Assembly: GCA_002364975.1 (NCBI GenBank)
Contig: DEYT01000134.1
Coordinates: 1-43,976 of the forward strand
Direction of reading: 5' to 3'
Length of the DNA stretch: 43,976 nt
Origin: Opitutia bacterium UBA3151
Lineage (GTDB): Bacteria; Verrucomicrobiota; Verrucomicrobiia; Opitutales; Seribacteraceae
Shown: positions 24,806 to 33,773 of the stretch, piece by piece
Layout: each line of letters begins with the position of its first letter
Position numbering within the stretch: position 1 is the stretch's first letter
The notes under the pieces: generated by a model
Seen by the model: the letters and a program-made list of their open reading frames with translations, nothing else
Database searches by the model: none
Told to the model about the DNA's origin: nothing
Translations under genes and position numbers: made by a program

Positions 24806-25971
24806 GTAGTATCGTTCATTCGATTGTACCCGTAAGTCATTTGCTCACGTAGTTCTTTGATAGAATCATTCTTGTGACCTCGAACCATGGAGTCCTCAAT
24901 CAGATCCCATAAAAATATGTCTTGCTCAAGACCTTTTCCCACAATGGTTTTCCGATCAATTACAGACGCCAATGATTTAAAATTATTTTCACTCATCTTG
25001 GCACTGGTAACTGCAAGGGTACAGCCTGGTACAGTATCTTTAAGCAGTTCCAAATGAAACTCTCCATCCGCAGACCTAGGGGCTAGCAAATTTGCTAAGC
25101 AGTACATGTTAGCGTCGTATTCCGCAAACTCCACGCATCTTTCCGTGATCGGTCCATCAAAAAAATGTCCACAACGAACTTTTCCATTGGAAGAAAAGTA
25201 AGCATGCTCCGCACCCCACCATTTGGTGCGTAATAAACCAGCTCCATGGTATCTAAGCTTTTCATCTTCAATTAATCTTTCGGAGTCTAAGTCGCGAAAG
25301 GATGAACGCATGATCTTCAACTGATCCCGACAAAGATAAAAAAGTCTGCGGGCGTCTCCAACCGTGGCTTGGTCTGCCCTGAGCCGATCGGAAAAGAAAG
25401 CAAGGGAAGGCATGGATGACAGAGCACTGCGAAGAACGGAACGGGAAGCAGGAGATTCTCCTTGGAGACCATGATCAAGTGTCTTGTGGACACTTTGAGT
25501 GAATGAGTCGTGAGAACGTAACTGATTTTGCAATTCTGAAAAATCACCCGATGCTGCACGAGAATCTCCCGAGACTAGCGGAAGTAATCGAATGAGGTTC
25601 TCGTAATTGGAAACAATGTCGTCTTTCAGGACAGAATTTTTTAAGTCTGACATATCAACACTGCCACCTCCACCCGTGTAGCGATCGGTAAATGAAGAAA
25701 AGGTATCCCTGAGAGTTTCGATCTCCTTGCTTCCAAGAAATGGATCCAAATTTATCTTGGGTTGACAATGTTCGACCACTCGCTTGCGAACCTCATGTCC
25801 GAGTTTGGAAGGTTTTGCGGTCAAGGAAAGGGACGCGAAATCATCAAGGGCTTCAGTCAAAACATTCTGAGCTTCTTCATCTTCCTCGATGAGCGCCTCA
25901 AACAACAAAGATTCCTCTTTGGGGAGGACTCCTAATGTATAATCAAGTGCTTGTTGTTTGAGGGATTGCAA
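24763..25971 (-). CDS. Putative soluble anti-sigma factor with unrecognised C-terminal sensor domain
   Basis: The product is 402 residues with a TTG start at 25971, the only start in the open frame. Residues 1-70 (QQALDYTLGVLPKEESLLFEALIEEDEEAQNVLTEALDDFASL) look like the helical anti-sigma domain of RskA/ChrR-type proteins, but the zinc motif HxxxCxxC of ChrR is missing. There is no membrane span. Residues 95-402 match no family I recognise; they include a helical part (about 105-235) and a Trp/Cys-rich part with LRTKWWGAEHAYF, KVRCGHFFDGPITERCVEF and DTTYLWFAWPAIP. It lies 101 bases after the ECF sigma gene on the same strand, which supports the anti-sigma role. The C-terminal part may sense a light or oxidative signal; this is inferred from context. 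Confidence 0.6.
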   Translation of the reverse strand: MQSLKQQALDYTLGVLPKEESLLFEALIEEDEEAQNVLTEALDDFASLSLTAKPSKLGHEVRKRVVEHCQPKINLDPFLGSKEIETLRDTFSSFTDRYTGGGGSVDMSDLKNSVLKDDIVSNYENLIRLLPLVSGDSRAASGDFSELQNQLRSHDSFTQSVHKTLDHGLQGESPASRSVLRSALSSMPSLAFFSDRLRADQATVGDARRLFYLCRDQLKIMRSSFRDLDSERLIEDEKLRYHGAGLLRTKWWGAEHAYFSSNGKVRCGHFFDGPITERCVEFAEYDANMYCLANLLAPRSADGEFHLELLKDTVPGCTLAVTSAKMSENNFKSLASVIDRKTIVGKGLEQDIFLWDLIEDSMVRGHKNDSIKELREQMTYGYNRMNDTTYLWFAWPAIPNAQ

Positions 25972-26072
25972 AACAGAAATTTATTCTATGATTAGAGGCG
26001 AAATTCTCAAGCAAAGAACCGAGCTTTTCCATTTGTTTGACTCAGATATGTATCTAAATTTCATGATTTATT

Positions 26073-26630
26073 TTAAATTCGGAGGTTGGACAGTGAGTTG
26101 CGTAACTTTTCGATACCAAGCCGAATACGTGACTTTACAGTACCGAGTGAAAGGTCTAAATGATCAGAAATTTCCACATGATTTAATCCTTTAAAGTAGG
26201 AGAGTTCCAAAACCTTTCTTTGTTCTTCTGGCAAATCTTTAAATGCGGACCTCAAGTGGGACCGCTCATCACTTTGTGTTGCTCCTTCGGCCCCATCCAC
26301 CAAGTTGAAATCAGGTTTTTGAGCTAAAGTATCATCCGATTCTCCACGATCAAGCCGGCGTTTTCGAGATCGGTAGCGGTCAATACTTCGATTTCGGGTA
26401 ATGACCAATAACCAACTACTGAATTTTCCTTTGTCGGGAGCAAAAGATTCGGGCTTTCGCCAAAGATATGAAAATACATCCTGTATGACCTCTTCAGCTT
26501 CCCATCGATCCCCTAGGATTTCTAGAGAAAGCGAAAACATAGCACCAGCAAAACCATCATACAATTCACCAAAGGCGGAGGCGTCCCCATCCTTGATTCG
26601 ATACCATATCTCATTTTTAATAATCGGCAT
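26073..26630 (-). CDS. ECF-type RNA polymerase sigma factor
   Basis: The product is 185 residues. ATG at 26630 is preferred to a TTG nine bases upstream. Region 2 is complete (FGELYDGFAGAMFSLSLEILGDRWEAEEVIQDVFSYLWRKPESF, then GKFSSWLLVITRNRSIDRYRSRKRR) and region 4 has LPEEQRKVLELSYFKGLNHVEISDHLDLSLGTVKSRIRLGIEKLR. It resembles SigK/RpoE-like ECFs that work with anti-sigma domains of RskA/ChrR type. The linker holds an acidic stretch (RGESDDTLAQKPDFNLVDGAEG). It is the best candidate regulator for the stress genes in this window. Its own 5' region shows no TGATCC element, so self-activation is not evident. Confidence 0.93.
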   Translation of the reverse strand: MPIIKNEIWYRIKDGDASAFGELYDGFAGAMFSLSLEILGDRWEAEEVIQDVFSYLWRKPESFAPDKGKFSSWLLVITRNRSIDRYRSRKRRLDRGESDDTLAQKPDFNLVDGAEGATQSDERSHLRSAFKDLPEEQRKVLELSYFKGLNHVEISDHLDLSLGTVKSRIRLGIEKLRNSLSNLRI

Positions 26631-26751
26631 ACAATTCAACCACTTTTAAAGATTGTTTCTGACCATTAAGGGCGATACCCGCAAACGCTTTTTTCTAAAA
26701 ACATAAAAACAAAGAGCATAAAACCCTTATTTCTGAGATGCGGAAGCGAAA

Positions 26752-27138
26752 TTAAGATTTAATTTGGTGATCTTTGAGGTCTTGGAGATCAACAATTTCG
26801 AGTGCGGTTTGCTCACAAGCTTCAAGTTTTACCATCGGGGCGATTCCTGCCTCCAGTGCTTCTTGCCAACGGGCAGCACAAATGCACCAACAGTCTCCAC
26901 TCTTAAGGCCCGGGAAACTATATTCTGGTCGAGGGGAAGAAAGATCATTTCCCATAGCCTGACTAAATGCAAGGAACTCATCTGACATGTGGGCACAAAT
27001 AACATGCCTACCCCCATCGCTAGGTTCAGTTTCACAAATTCCGTTTCGGAACCAACCCGTTTTGGATCGGTTGCAGCAAGGATGTAAAGCTTCGCCCAGG
27101 ACATTTTTTGGGCTTTTTTCGGATAAGGTTGAAATCAT
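26752..27138 (-). CDS. DUF2237 family protein
   Basis: The product is 128 residues; ATG at 27138 is chosen over a start 39 bases upstream because the family begins close to KNVLGEALHPCC. Conserved features: KTGWFRNGICETEPSDGGRHVICAHMSDEFLAFSQAMGNDLSSPRPEYSFPGLKSGDCWCICAARWQEALEAG. The conserved Cys residues and GDxWCxCAxRW suggest a metal or redox site, but the activity is unknown. It is separate from the ECF gene by 121 bases and divergent from the amino-acid transporter. Confidence 0.88.
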   Translation of the reverse strand: MISTLSEKSPKNVLGEALHPCCNRSKTGWFRNGICETEPSDGGRHVICAHMSDEFLAFSQAMGNDLSSPRPEYSFPGLKSGDCWCICAARWQEALEAGIAPMVKLEACEQTALEIVDLQDLKDHQIKS

Positions 27139-27229
27139 AAATTTAATTGAACCCCTGTTTGCCTTCTCCTCAAGCAAGAAAAAGATTTATTGCGTGACCG
27201 ATCCAAAAAAAATGACAGGTTAAAGGAAT

Positions 27230-28591
27230 ATGGCCGATCTACTTTCAAGTTTTTCCGGATGGCTCTGGGGCAATCTTCTATACCTGCTTCTTGGAGGGGG
27301 TGCTTTTTTCATGATCTTTTCCCGCTTTTATCCATTCCGTTATTTAGGGCATGGTTTGGCTTTGCTTTTGGGGAGACACCAAGAAAAAGATGCACCTGGA
27401 GAAGTTAGCCACTTTCGGGCTCTTTGCAGCGCCTTGTCCGGGACGGTTGGGATGGGGAATGTGGCCGGTGTTGCCCTCGCAGTTACCCAAGGTGGACCCG
27501 GGGCAATATTCTGGATGTGGCTTTGTGCCCTGTTGGGTATGGCCACGAAGTTCTACACCTGCTCTCTTGCTGTAATGTACCGCGGTAAAGATGGAGATGG
27601 AGTGGAGCAGGGCGGGCCAATGTATTTCATTCGGGAAGGTCTAGGCGAAAAGTGGAAACCACTTGGTCTCTTTTTTGCTGCTTGCGGAATGTTTGGATGT
27701 CTGCCTCTTTTGCAATCAAATCAACTTACCCAGATTGTACGCTCGATGTTTTTTGAACCGCAGGGCTGGTTCATGAGTTCAGATACAATGGTGCAGACCG
27801 GAAATGCTCTGTTCGGACTTCTGCTTGCCACCCTCGTGGGTCTGGTGGTAGTTGGGGGAATTCGCCGAATTGGGTCGGTGGCAGCCCGCCTGGTTCCCCT
27901 AATGATTATACTATACACCGGGGCCTCGCTATTCATTCTTCTGCTTTATGCTGAACGCATACTTCCCGCCTTTGCGGTCATTTTATCGGACGCCTTTACC
28001 GGGCGGGCGGTGGCGGGTGGGGCACTTGGAATGGTGATTGTGACCGGGGTTCGCCGGGCCGCTTTTTCAAATGAGGCAGGGATGGGTACGGAGGCGATGG
28101 CTCACGGAGCAGCTAAGACAAGTGAGCCAATCCGCGAGGGACTGGTAGCAATGTGGGGGCCGGTGATTGATACCTTGCTGATGTGTACTCTCACTGGCTT
28201 GGTTCTTTTGGTGACTGATTCCTGGCAATCGGCAGAAAAGGACGGGGTGCTTTTGACCACTTCAGCTTTTGAAAGTGCTTTACCTGGTACTGGTCCCTAT
28301 CTTCTGCTGGTCGCGGTACTCTTTTTGAGTTTCTCCTCGATGATTGGTTTTTCCTACTATGTCGTGAAATGTGGGTGTTTTCTTTTCGGACCCAAAGCCC
28401 GCTTGCCCGTACTTGGGTTTTATTTGTCCACAATTGTAATTTCCGCCTTAGTTAAAATGGACTTGGTCATTAATTTTTTAGATATCGCTTTTGGACTCAT
28501 GGCAATTCCGACGATTTTATCCTCGATATTATTAGCTCCGCATGTCAATCAAGCCACTCGAATTTATTTCAAAAAATTAACAAAAAACTAG
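27230..28591 (+). CDS. Amino acid:cation symporter (AGCS / AlsT family)
   Basis: The product is 453 residues with an ATG start. The family motifs are present: FRALCSALSGTVGMGNVAGVALAVTQGGPGAIFWMWLCALLGMATKFYTCSLAVMYR in the first third and RRAAFSNEAGMGTEAMAHGAAKTSEPIREGLVAMWGPVIDTLLMCTLTGLVLL in the middle. About ten to eleven membrane spans are visible. It imports alanine or glycine with Na+ or H+ across the inner membrane. It lies outside the stress gene group and its stop converges on the aldehyde dehydrogenase gene. Confidence 0.92.
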   Translation: MADLLSSFSGWLWGNLLYLLLGGGAFFMIFSRFYPFRYLGHGLALLLGRHQEKDAPGEVSHFRALCSALSGTVGMGNVAGVALAVTQGGPGAIFWMWLCALLGMATKFYTCSLAVMYRGKDGDGVEQGGPMYFIREGLGEKWKPLGLFFAACGMFGCLPLLQSNQLTQIVRSMFFEPQGWFMSSDTMVQTGNALFGLLLATLVGLVVVGGIRRIGSVAARLVPLMIILYTGASLFILLLYAERILPAFAVILSDAFTGRAVAGGALGMVIVTGVRRAAFSNEAGMGTEAMAHGAAKTSEPIREGLVAMWGPVIDTLLMCTLTGLVLLVTDSWQSAEKDGVLLTTSAFESALPGTGPYLLLVAVLFLSFSSMIGFSYYVVKCGCFLFGPKARLPVLGFYLSTIVISALVKMDLVINFLDIAFGLMAIPTILSSILLAPHVNQATRIYFKKLTKN

Positions 28592-28629
28592 TTTGTTCTT
28601 TTTTACCTAGCCAACTCAGCCTTGAAATC

Positions 28630-31002
28630 CTATTCGCCGTAAGGAATCCAGATGTTTTTTACTTCGGTGGATTGCCGTAGGAATTCCCTGCCTTGCCCTT
28701 GTTCGTTACTGGACCAGTTACGCTGGATACCGTGGTTTACCCAGGAACGTTTTAGGTTCGTGGCAGATGCCTTTTCAACTGCGGTGGAATGCCCGGATGA
28801 TCCAAAGTACCAAACGGAGTCGACATCCATATGCCCCGAAAGAGCTTCGATGACATCCCCATGCTTTGCGGTGACCAGATTGACCACACCGCTTGGAATA
28901 TCCGAGGTTTCAAAGACTTGATAGAGATCGGTTGCAGATAAAGGATAGGGCTCAGAGGGAACCACTACACATGTATTTCCCATGGCAAGGGCAGGAGCGA
29001 TTAGTGAGATTAATCCAAGGAGGGGGGATTCGTCCGGACAAATCATACCGATTGTTCCCACGGGTTCATTCATGGCAAGGGCGATGCCGCGAATGGGGAC
29101 ACCGTGAGCAGAACCATCATATTTGTCGGCCCACGCTGCATAAGTAAATAAACGATCGATGGCAGCTGTCACTTCCTCCAGAGCAATCTTTTTTTCGCAT
29201 CCGGTCATACTAAAAATACGGTCAGTAAATTCATTTTTTCGAGCAGATAGGTTCTCTCCGAGGTAGTACAGGATCTGAGCGCGTAGATGGGCGAATGCTT
29301 TCCCCCAACCTTGAGCATTGGCTGCGGCTTCAACGGCATTGCGGATATCTTTTCGATTTCCCTGTCCAACCTGACCGATTAGTTTTCCTTCCGTTGAAAA
29401 AACCGGGCTGGAATATCCACTGTCTGGTCGGGTTTGTTTACCCCCAATAAAAAGTTTTGATGTCCGGTCAATCCCTTGGTAATCAGGTTCTGGATTTCCG
29501 GTAAGAGCCCCAACTTTAACAAGTTTCTTGGAGGGAGCATGGATGGGGCGGGTGTAAGCATAGAGTCCTTCCTTCCCTCCTTCTCGACCAAAGCCGCTTT
29601 CCCTTCTTCCTCCAAAGCCGGCAGCAGCATCAAATTGATTGGTCGAATTAATCCAAGCAACTCCGCAAACCAGTTGCGGTGCAATATCTAGAGCCAAGTT
29701 GATATTCTCGGTCCAGATCGAGGCCGCCAATCCATATCGGGTATTATTGGCCAGAGCGACCGCTTCGGCGGGGGTGCGAAAAGTGGAACCAACCAGGACA
29801 GGACCAAAAATTTCCTCCTGCATTAATCGACATGCCGGATCAACTTCAGTGATAAGAGTGGGGGAATAAAAACTGCCGCTATCAGGTAATTCAGCCGGAC
29901 AACGGTATCGGGTACCGCCTTCCTTTAAGCCATCATCCACAATTTGAGTAATGGATTCGAGTTGTTTTGGATCCACGATTGCCCCCACATCGGTCGACTT
30001 GTCCATGGGGTCACCGATTCGTAACTTGTTCATTCTCTCAATTAATTTACGATGAAAAATATCCGCCACCCCTTCCTGAACAAACAGCCGGGAACCGGCA
30101 CAGCAAACTTGACCTTGATTAAACCAGATTGCGTCCACCAGGCCTTCGACTGCACTGTCGAGGTCGGCATCGTCAAAAACGAGATAGGGAGATTTCCCAC
30201 CAAGTTCGAGAGTAATTTCTTTTCCTTGTCCGGCAATGGCCTCCCTGATTTTCCGTCCCACCGCGGTTGAGCCAGTAAAGGCAACTTTATCTATACCTTC
30301 ATGAGTCACGAGTTTTTCTCCAACCCGTCCATCTCCAGTTATCAGATTTACCACTCCGTTGGGAATACCAGCCTCTATGCAAATTTCCGCAAATAAAAGA
30401 GCGGTGAGAGAAGTAAATTCCGCAGGCTTTAGGACCACGGTATTTCCCATGGCAATAGCAGGAGCAATTTTCCAGGCGAGCATGAGGAGTGGAAAGTTCC
30501 AGGGTATGACCTGCCCGGCAACCCCGATTGCCCGCTGATCGGACATTTCCTGGTCCATGAGTTGGGCGGCACCAGCATGATAATAAAAATGCCGGGCGAC
30601 CAATGGAATATCAATATCCCGGCTTTCTCGGATTGGTTTTCCATTGTCTAGGGTTTCCAGAACCGCGAATAAACGCGAGTGCTTTTGAATTAAACGGGCA
30701 AGGGCATAAAGATATTTTGCCCGTTTGGGTCCACCTATTTCTTCCCATTGAGGCTGAGATTGTCGGGCGGCATTAACCGCTGCATCAATATCCTCACTAC
30801 TTGCTTGGCAAATTTTAGCGAGAAGTTTTCCATTTGCCGGGTTTCTGGTTTCAAAAAACTCTTTCCCATCTGGAATCAGGATGGAGCCGTTGATGTAAAG
30901 CCCCATTTCTCCAGAATGTTTTTTAATCCAGTCCATAGCTTGTTCGCCATTTTCAGGAGCGTTTCCATAATCCATCGTTTCTAAAATTTCCTTAACTTTC
31001 AT
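28630..31002 (-). CDS. ALDH16-type aldehyde dehydrogenase, two-domain
   Basis: The product is 790 residues, about the length of ALDH16 proteins. The first ALDH domain (residues 35-480) is complete, with Asn in VIPWNFPLLMLAWKIAPA, the NAD-site FTGSTAVGRKI, the general-base Glu in ITLELGGKSPYLVF and the catalytic Cys in NQGQVCCAGSRLFV. The second domain (about 515-790) keeps the coenzyme-fold parts (GTIGMICPDESPLLGLISLIAPALAMGNTCVVV) but lacks the Cys loop and ends in KNIWIPYGE, as is usual in bacterial ALDH16. It lies 3 bases after deoC, so it probably oxidises the acetaldehyde released from deoxyribose-5-phosphate. Confidence 0.88.
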   Translation of the reverse strand: MKVKEILETMDYGNAPENGEQAMDWIKKHSGEMGLYINGSILIPDGKEFFETRNPANGKLLAKICQASSEDIDAAVNAARQSQPQWEEIGGPKRAKYLYALARLIQKHSRLFAVLETLDNGKPIRESRDIDIPLVARHFYYHAGAAQLMDQEMSDQRAIGVAGQVIPWNFPLLMLAWKIAPAIAMGNTVVLKPAEFTSLTALLFAEICIEAGIPNGVVNLITGDGRVGEKLVTHEGIDKVAFTGSTAVGRKIREAIAGQGKEITLELGGKSPYLVFDDADLDSAVEGLVDAIWFNQGQVCCAGSRLFVQEGVADIFHRKLIERMNKLRIGDPMDKSTDVGAIVDPKQLESITQIVDDGLKEGGTRYRCPAELPDSGSFYSPTLITEVDPACRLMQEEIFGPVLVGSTFRTPAEAVALANNTRYGLAASIWTENINLALDIAPQLVCGVAWINSTNQFDAAAGFGGRRESGFGREGGKEGLYAYTRPIHAPSKKLVKVGALTGNPEPDYQGIDRTSKLFIGGKQTRPDSGYSSPVFSTEGKLIGQVGQGNRKDIRNAVEAAANAQGWGKAFAHLRAQILYYLGENLSARKNEFTDRIFSMTGCEKKIALEEVTAAIDRLFTYAAWADKYDGSAHGVPIRGIALAMNEPVGTIGMICPDESPLLGLISLIAPALAMGNTCVVVPSEPYPLSATDLYQVFETSDIPSGVVNLVTAKHGDVIEALSGHMDVDSVWYFGSSGHSTAVEKASATNLKRSWVNHGIQRNWSSNEQGQGREFLRQSTEVKNIWIPYGE

Positions 31003-31005
31003 TCC

Positions 31006-31980
31006 TTATCCCATTGCGTGTCGATAATTAGCCGAGTAGTGCCCGGTTACAAAATGCTCAAGTTGACGCTCAATATCCCCGAGAAGACTGGATGCACCGA
31101 AACGGAAAAGGTCGGGGCTGAGCCAGCGGTTTCCTAATTCTTCTTTGATAAGAGTTAGGTAGGTCAAGGCGTCCTTTGCTTTGGAAATTCCACCTGCTGG
31201 CTTATAACCAACTTTGTAACCGGTTCGATCGTGGTAATCCCGGATTTGCCGAATCATGATTAGGCTAATCGGCAAGGTGGCATTGACGCTTTCCTTACCG
31301 GTTGAAGTCTTGATAAAATCTGCTCCAGCCATCATGCAGATCATTGAAGCCCGGGCGACATTACGCAGAGTTCCTAACTCACCGGTAGCTAGAATCGCTT
31401 TTACATGGGCTTCTCCGCAAGCTTCACGAAAGGCTTTCATTTCATCGTATAGGGCCTGCCAATTTTGGGTCAGAACATGGCGGCGGGAAATTACGATATC
31501 GATTTCTTGAGCGCCCGCTTGCACGGATTCACCAATTTCCGCCAACCTAAGGGGGAAGGGAGAAAGCCCGGCCGGGAAACCAGTGGATACTGCAGCAACC
31601 GGAATACCACTGCCTTTAAGGGCTGAGACTGCTGCTGCTATCATATCATGATATACGCAAATGGCTCCGGTGGTAATGGCGCCTGGCTCCAATTCCAAGT
31701 TTTCCAAGAGGTCGGCCCGAATTGGAAATTTCGCTTTTTGACAAAGCCTGCGAACCCGACTCTCGGTGTCGTCCCCGGATAAGGTGGTTAGGTCAATGCA
31801 AGTAATCGCTTTTAGTAACCAAGCCGCTTGGTTGGATTTTTTGATCGAACGCCTGCCCGGTAAGCTCTTGCATCTCCTTTCAATCGCGGAGGTATTTGCT
31901 TGAACTGCAAGAATCCAGTCAAGGTCAAGTTCGGTACCGGGGTTTCGGGCAAGTTCGTCTATGTGATTTGCGGAGTTCAT
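31006..31980 (-). CDS. deoC: Deoxyribose-phosphate aldolase
   Basis: The product is 324 residues with an ATG start. It is longer than E. coli DeoC because of an N-terminal extension of about 60 residues that is common in this DeoC branch. Motifs: ITCIDLTTLSGDDT, AVSTGFPAGL, EIDIVISRRHVL, VKAILATGELGT, the Schiff-base Lys in DFIKTSTGKESVNAT and GYKVGYKPAGGI. It splits deoxyribose-5-phosphate into glyceraldehyde-3-phosphate and acetaldehyde. It is divergent from the cdd-deoA-upp operon and is followed by the aldehyde dehydrogenase that can use the acetaldehyde. Confidence 0.95.
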   Translation of the reverse strand: MNSANHIDELARNPGTELDLDWILAVQANTSAIERRCKSLPGRRSIKKSNQAAWLLKAITCIDLTTLSGDDTESRVRRLCQKAKFPIRADLLENLELEPGAITTGAICVYHDMIAAAVSALKGSGIPVAAVSTGFPAGLSPFPLRLAEIGESVQAGAQEIDIVISRRHVLTQNWQALYDEMKAFREACGEAHVKAILATGELGTLRNVARASMICMMAGADFIKTSTGKESVNATLPISLIMIRQIRDYHDRTGYKVGYKPAGGISKAKDALTYLTLIKEELGNRWLSPDLFRFGASSLLGDIERQLEHFVTGHYSANYRHAMG

Positions 31981-32064
31981 TAAAAAGGGATTTGGATACT
32001 TGAAAGATTTTGCTTTTCTGGCAAGGCTTGATCTTTTTCCATAAGCAGGTCAATCTTAGAGAAC

Positions 32065-32460
32065 ATGAGTGAACTTTTGAAAAAAGCCCGGGCGGTTCGG
32101 GAAAATGCATACGCTCCATACTCCAAGTTTAAAGTAGGTGCTGCCATCCGTACCACCAGTGGGGGTGAATTTATTGGCTGCAATGTGGAAAATGCAGCTT
32201 ATCCCCAAGGTCTCTGTGCGGAAGCTGCTGCGATTGCTGCGATGATTACGGCGGGAGAAAAACATATTGAAGAAATTTGTATCGTAGCGGACAGTGAAAA
32301 ACCGATCGCTCCCTGCGGAGGATGCCGTCAAAAATTGGCCGAATTTTCTACTCCTGAAACCGTGGTTACCCTTGCCGGCTTAGAGGGTGATTGTACACTG
32401 CATACCATTGGGGAATTACTACCCGATTCTTTTGGGCCCGATCATCTTCTACATCCATGA
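32065..32460 (+). CDS. cdd: Cytidine deaminase
   Basis: The product is 131 residues with an ATG start, the usual length of the tetrameric form. Zinc-site motifs: QGLCAEAAAI (Cys and catalytic Glu) and PIAPCGGCRQKLAEF (two Cys). Substrate residues NVENAAYPQG are present. It turns cytidine and deoxycytidine into uridine and deoxyuridine in the cytoplasm. The next gene overlaps by ATGA. Confidence 0.96.
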   Translation: MSELLKKARAVRENAYAPYSKFKVGAAIRTTSGGEFIGCNVENAAYPQGLCAEAAAIAAMITAGEKHIEEICIVADSEKPIAPCGGCRQKLAEFSTPETVVTLAGLEGDCTLHTIGELLPDSFGPDHLLHP

Positions 32461-33773
32461 GTATTCCGGTTATTCTGGGAAAAGTGAGGGACAGGATATC
32501 TTTAAGCAAAGAGGAGTACAATGAGGTCTCTACGGGACTGGTTGATGGCTCAGTAAGTGACGCCCAAGCTGCTGCCTTTGCGATGGCAGTGTTCTTGAAC
32601 GGATTAAATGAGGAAGGAAGGGTGGCACTAACCCTGGCAATGCGTGACTCCGGTAGAATTCAATCTTGGGACTTGCCAGGTCCGGTGGTGGACAAGCACT
32701 CCACCGGCGGAATCGGGGATAATGTTTCTTTGATCCTTGCTCCCATGCTGGTTGCATGTGGGGCCTATGTGCCCATGGTTTCTGGTCGGGGCCTCGGTCA
32801 TACCGGAGGAACTTTGGATAAACTGGAAGCGATACCTGGGTACCGCACTCAAGTGGCAGGGGATGAATTCAGAAAGGTAGTTAGGGAGGTTGGCTGTGCA
32901 ATTGTAGGAGCTGGGAAGGATATCGCTCCAGCAGATAAAAGACTGTATGCGATCCGGGACCTGACCGGAACCGTAGAGAGTGTGGATCTGATCACATCCT
33001 CGATTCTCTCCAAAAAACTAGCGGCTGGATTGGAGGCACTGGTTCTGGATGTAAAAGTAGGGAGTGGTTCTTTCATGCAAGACATAGAAGACGCTCGAAA
33101 ATTGGCTCGTGCTTTAGTTTCAGTGGCAAGAGGTGCAGGTTGCCCGACCACCGCAATACTCACGGATATGAATCAAAGCCTCTCCAGTGCAGTCGGTAAC
33201 GGGATGGAGGTGGCAACTGCTCTTAAAATCTTAAGGAATGAACCGGGGGAGGAACGATTGTTGGAGGTTACTTTATCTTTAGGGACAAACTTGCTGGTAG
33301 AATCTGGTCTTGCCAAAGATAGATCCGCGGCTCTTGAGCTTCTGAATCGATCATTGGACAGTGGAAAAGCCGCGGAAGTATTTGGTCGCATGGTTTTTTC
33401 TCTAGGGGGACCCCATGACTTTTTTGAGCGTTCCAAGGAATACCTGCCCGGGGCATCCAAAGTAGTTGAATTTCCTGCTTCCCGATCAGGCTACCTCCGG
33501 TGCGTAAATGCTCGGATGCTTGGTCAGGTGATCATTGCACTCGGGGGTGGCCGAACCCATGCCCATGATGTTTTGGATTTATCTGTCGGACTGGATCAAG
33601 CGATCCGAATCGGAGATCAAGTGAATCGGGGAGAACCCATTCTTCGAATTCATGCGTCCAGTGAAGGAGACATCGAACGCGCTCAAAATTTACTTATCAA
33701 GACTTTCGAGATATCAGAAAATCCGATTGAATTAAAACCCGTCATTCTAGAAACTATAACTCCTGACCTATGA
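32457..33773 (+). CDS. deoA: Thymidine / pyrimidine-nucleoside phosphorylase
   Basis: The product is 438 residues. ATG at 32457 overlaps the cdd stop and is preferred over an in-frame upstream start inside cdd. Family signature SGRGLGHTGGTLDKLEAIPGY is present, with VDKHSTGGIGDNVSL at the phosphate site, DLTGTVESVDLITSSILSKKLAAG and VKVGSGSFM. It splits pyrimidine nucleosides with phosphate into base and (deoxy)ribose-1-phosphate. Its products feed upp (uracil) and, after a mutase not in this window, deoC. Confidence 0.95.
   Translation: MSIPVILGKVRDRISLSKEEYNEVSTGLVDGSVSDAQAAAFAMAVFLNGLNEEGRVALTLAMRDSGRIQSWDLPGPVVDKHSTGGIGDNVSLILAPMLVACGAYVPMVSGRGLGHTGGTLDKLEAIPGYRTQVAGDEFRKVVREVGCAIVGAGKDIAPADKRLYAIRDLTGTVESVDLITSSILSKKLAAGLEALVLDVKVGSGSFMQDIEDARKLARALVSVARGAGCPTTAILTDMNQSLSSAVGNGMEVATALKILRNEPGEERLLEVTLSLGTNLLVESGLAKDRSAALELLNRSLDSGKAAEVFGRMVFSLGGPHDFFERSKEYLPGASKVVEFPASRSGYLRCVNARMLGQVIIALGGGRTHAHDVLDLSVGLDQAIRIGDQVNRGEPILRIHASSEGDIERAQNLLIKTFEISENPIELKPVILETITPDL

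Noticed and set aside
25972..26072. A 27-codon ORF between the ECF and anti-sigma genes
   Set aside because: No ribosome site or recognisable peptide; gap size is ordinary.
28575..28610. A-run, AACTAGTT and T-run between the symporter and ALDH genes as a two-way terminator
   Set aside because: The symmetry is mainly due to A/T runs and has no GC stem.
28630..29150. Possible frameshift or decay of the second ALDH domain
   Set aside because: The domain lacks the Cys loop but ends in an ordered KNIWIPYGE tail as in ALDH16 proteins, and the frame is open throughout, so it is a natural degenerate domain.
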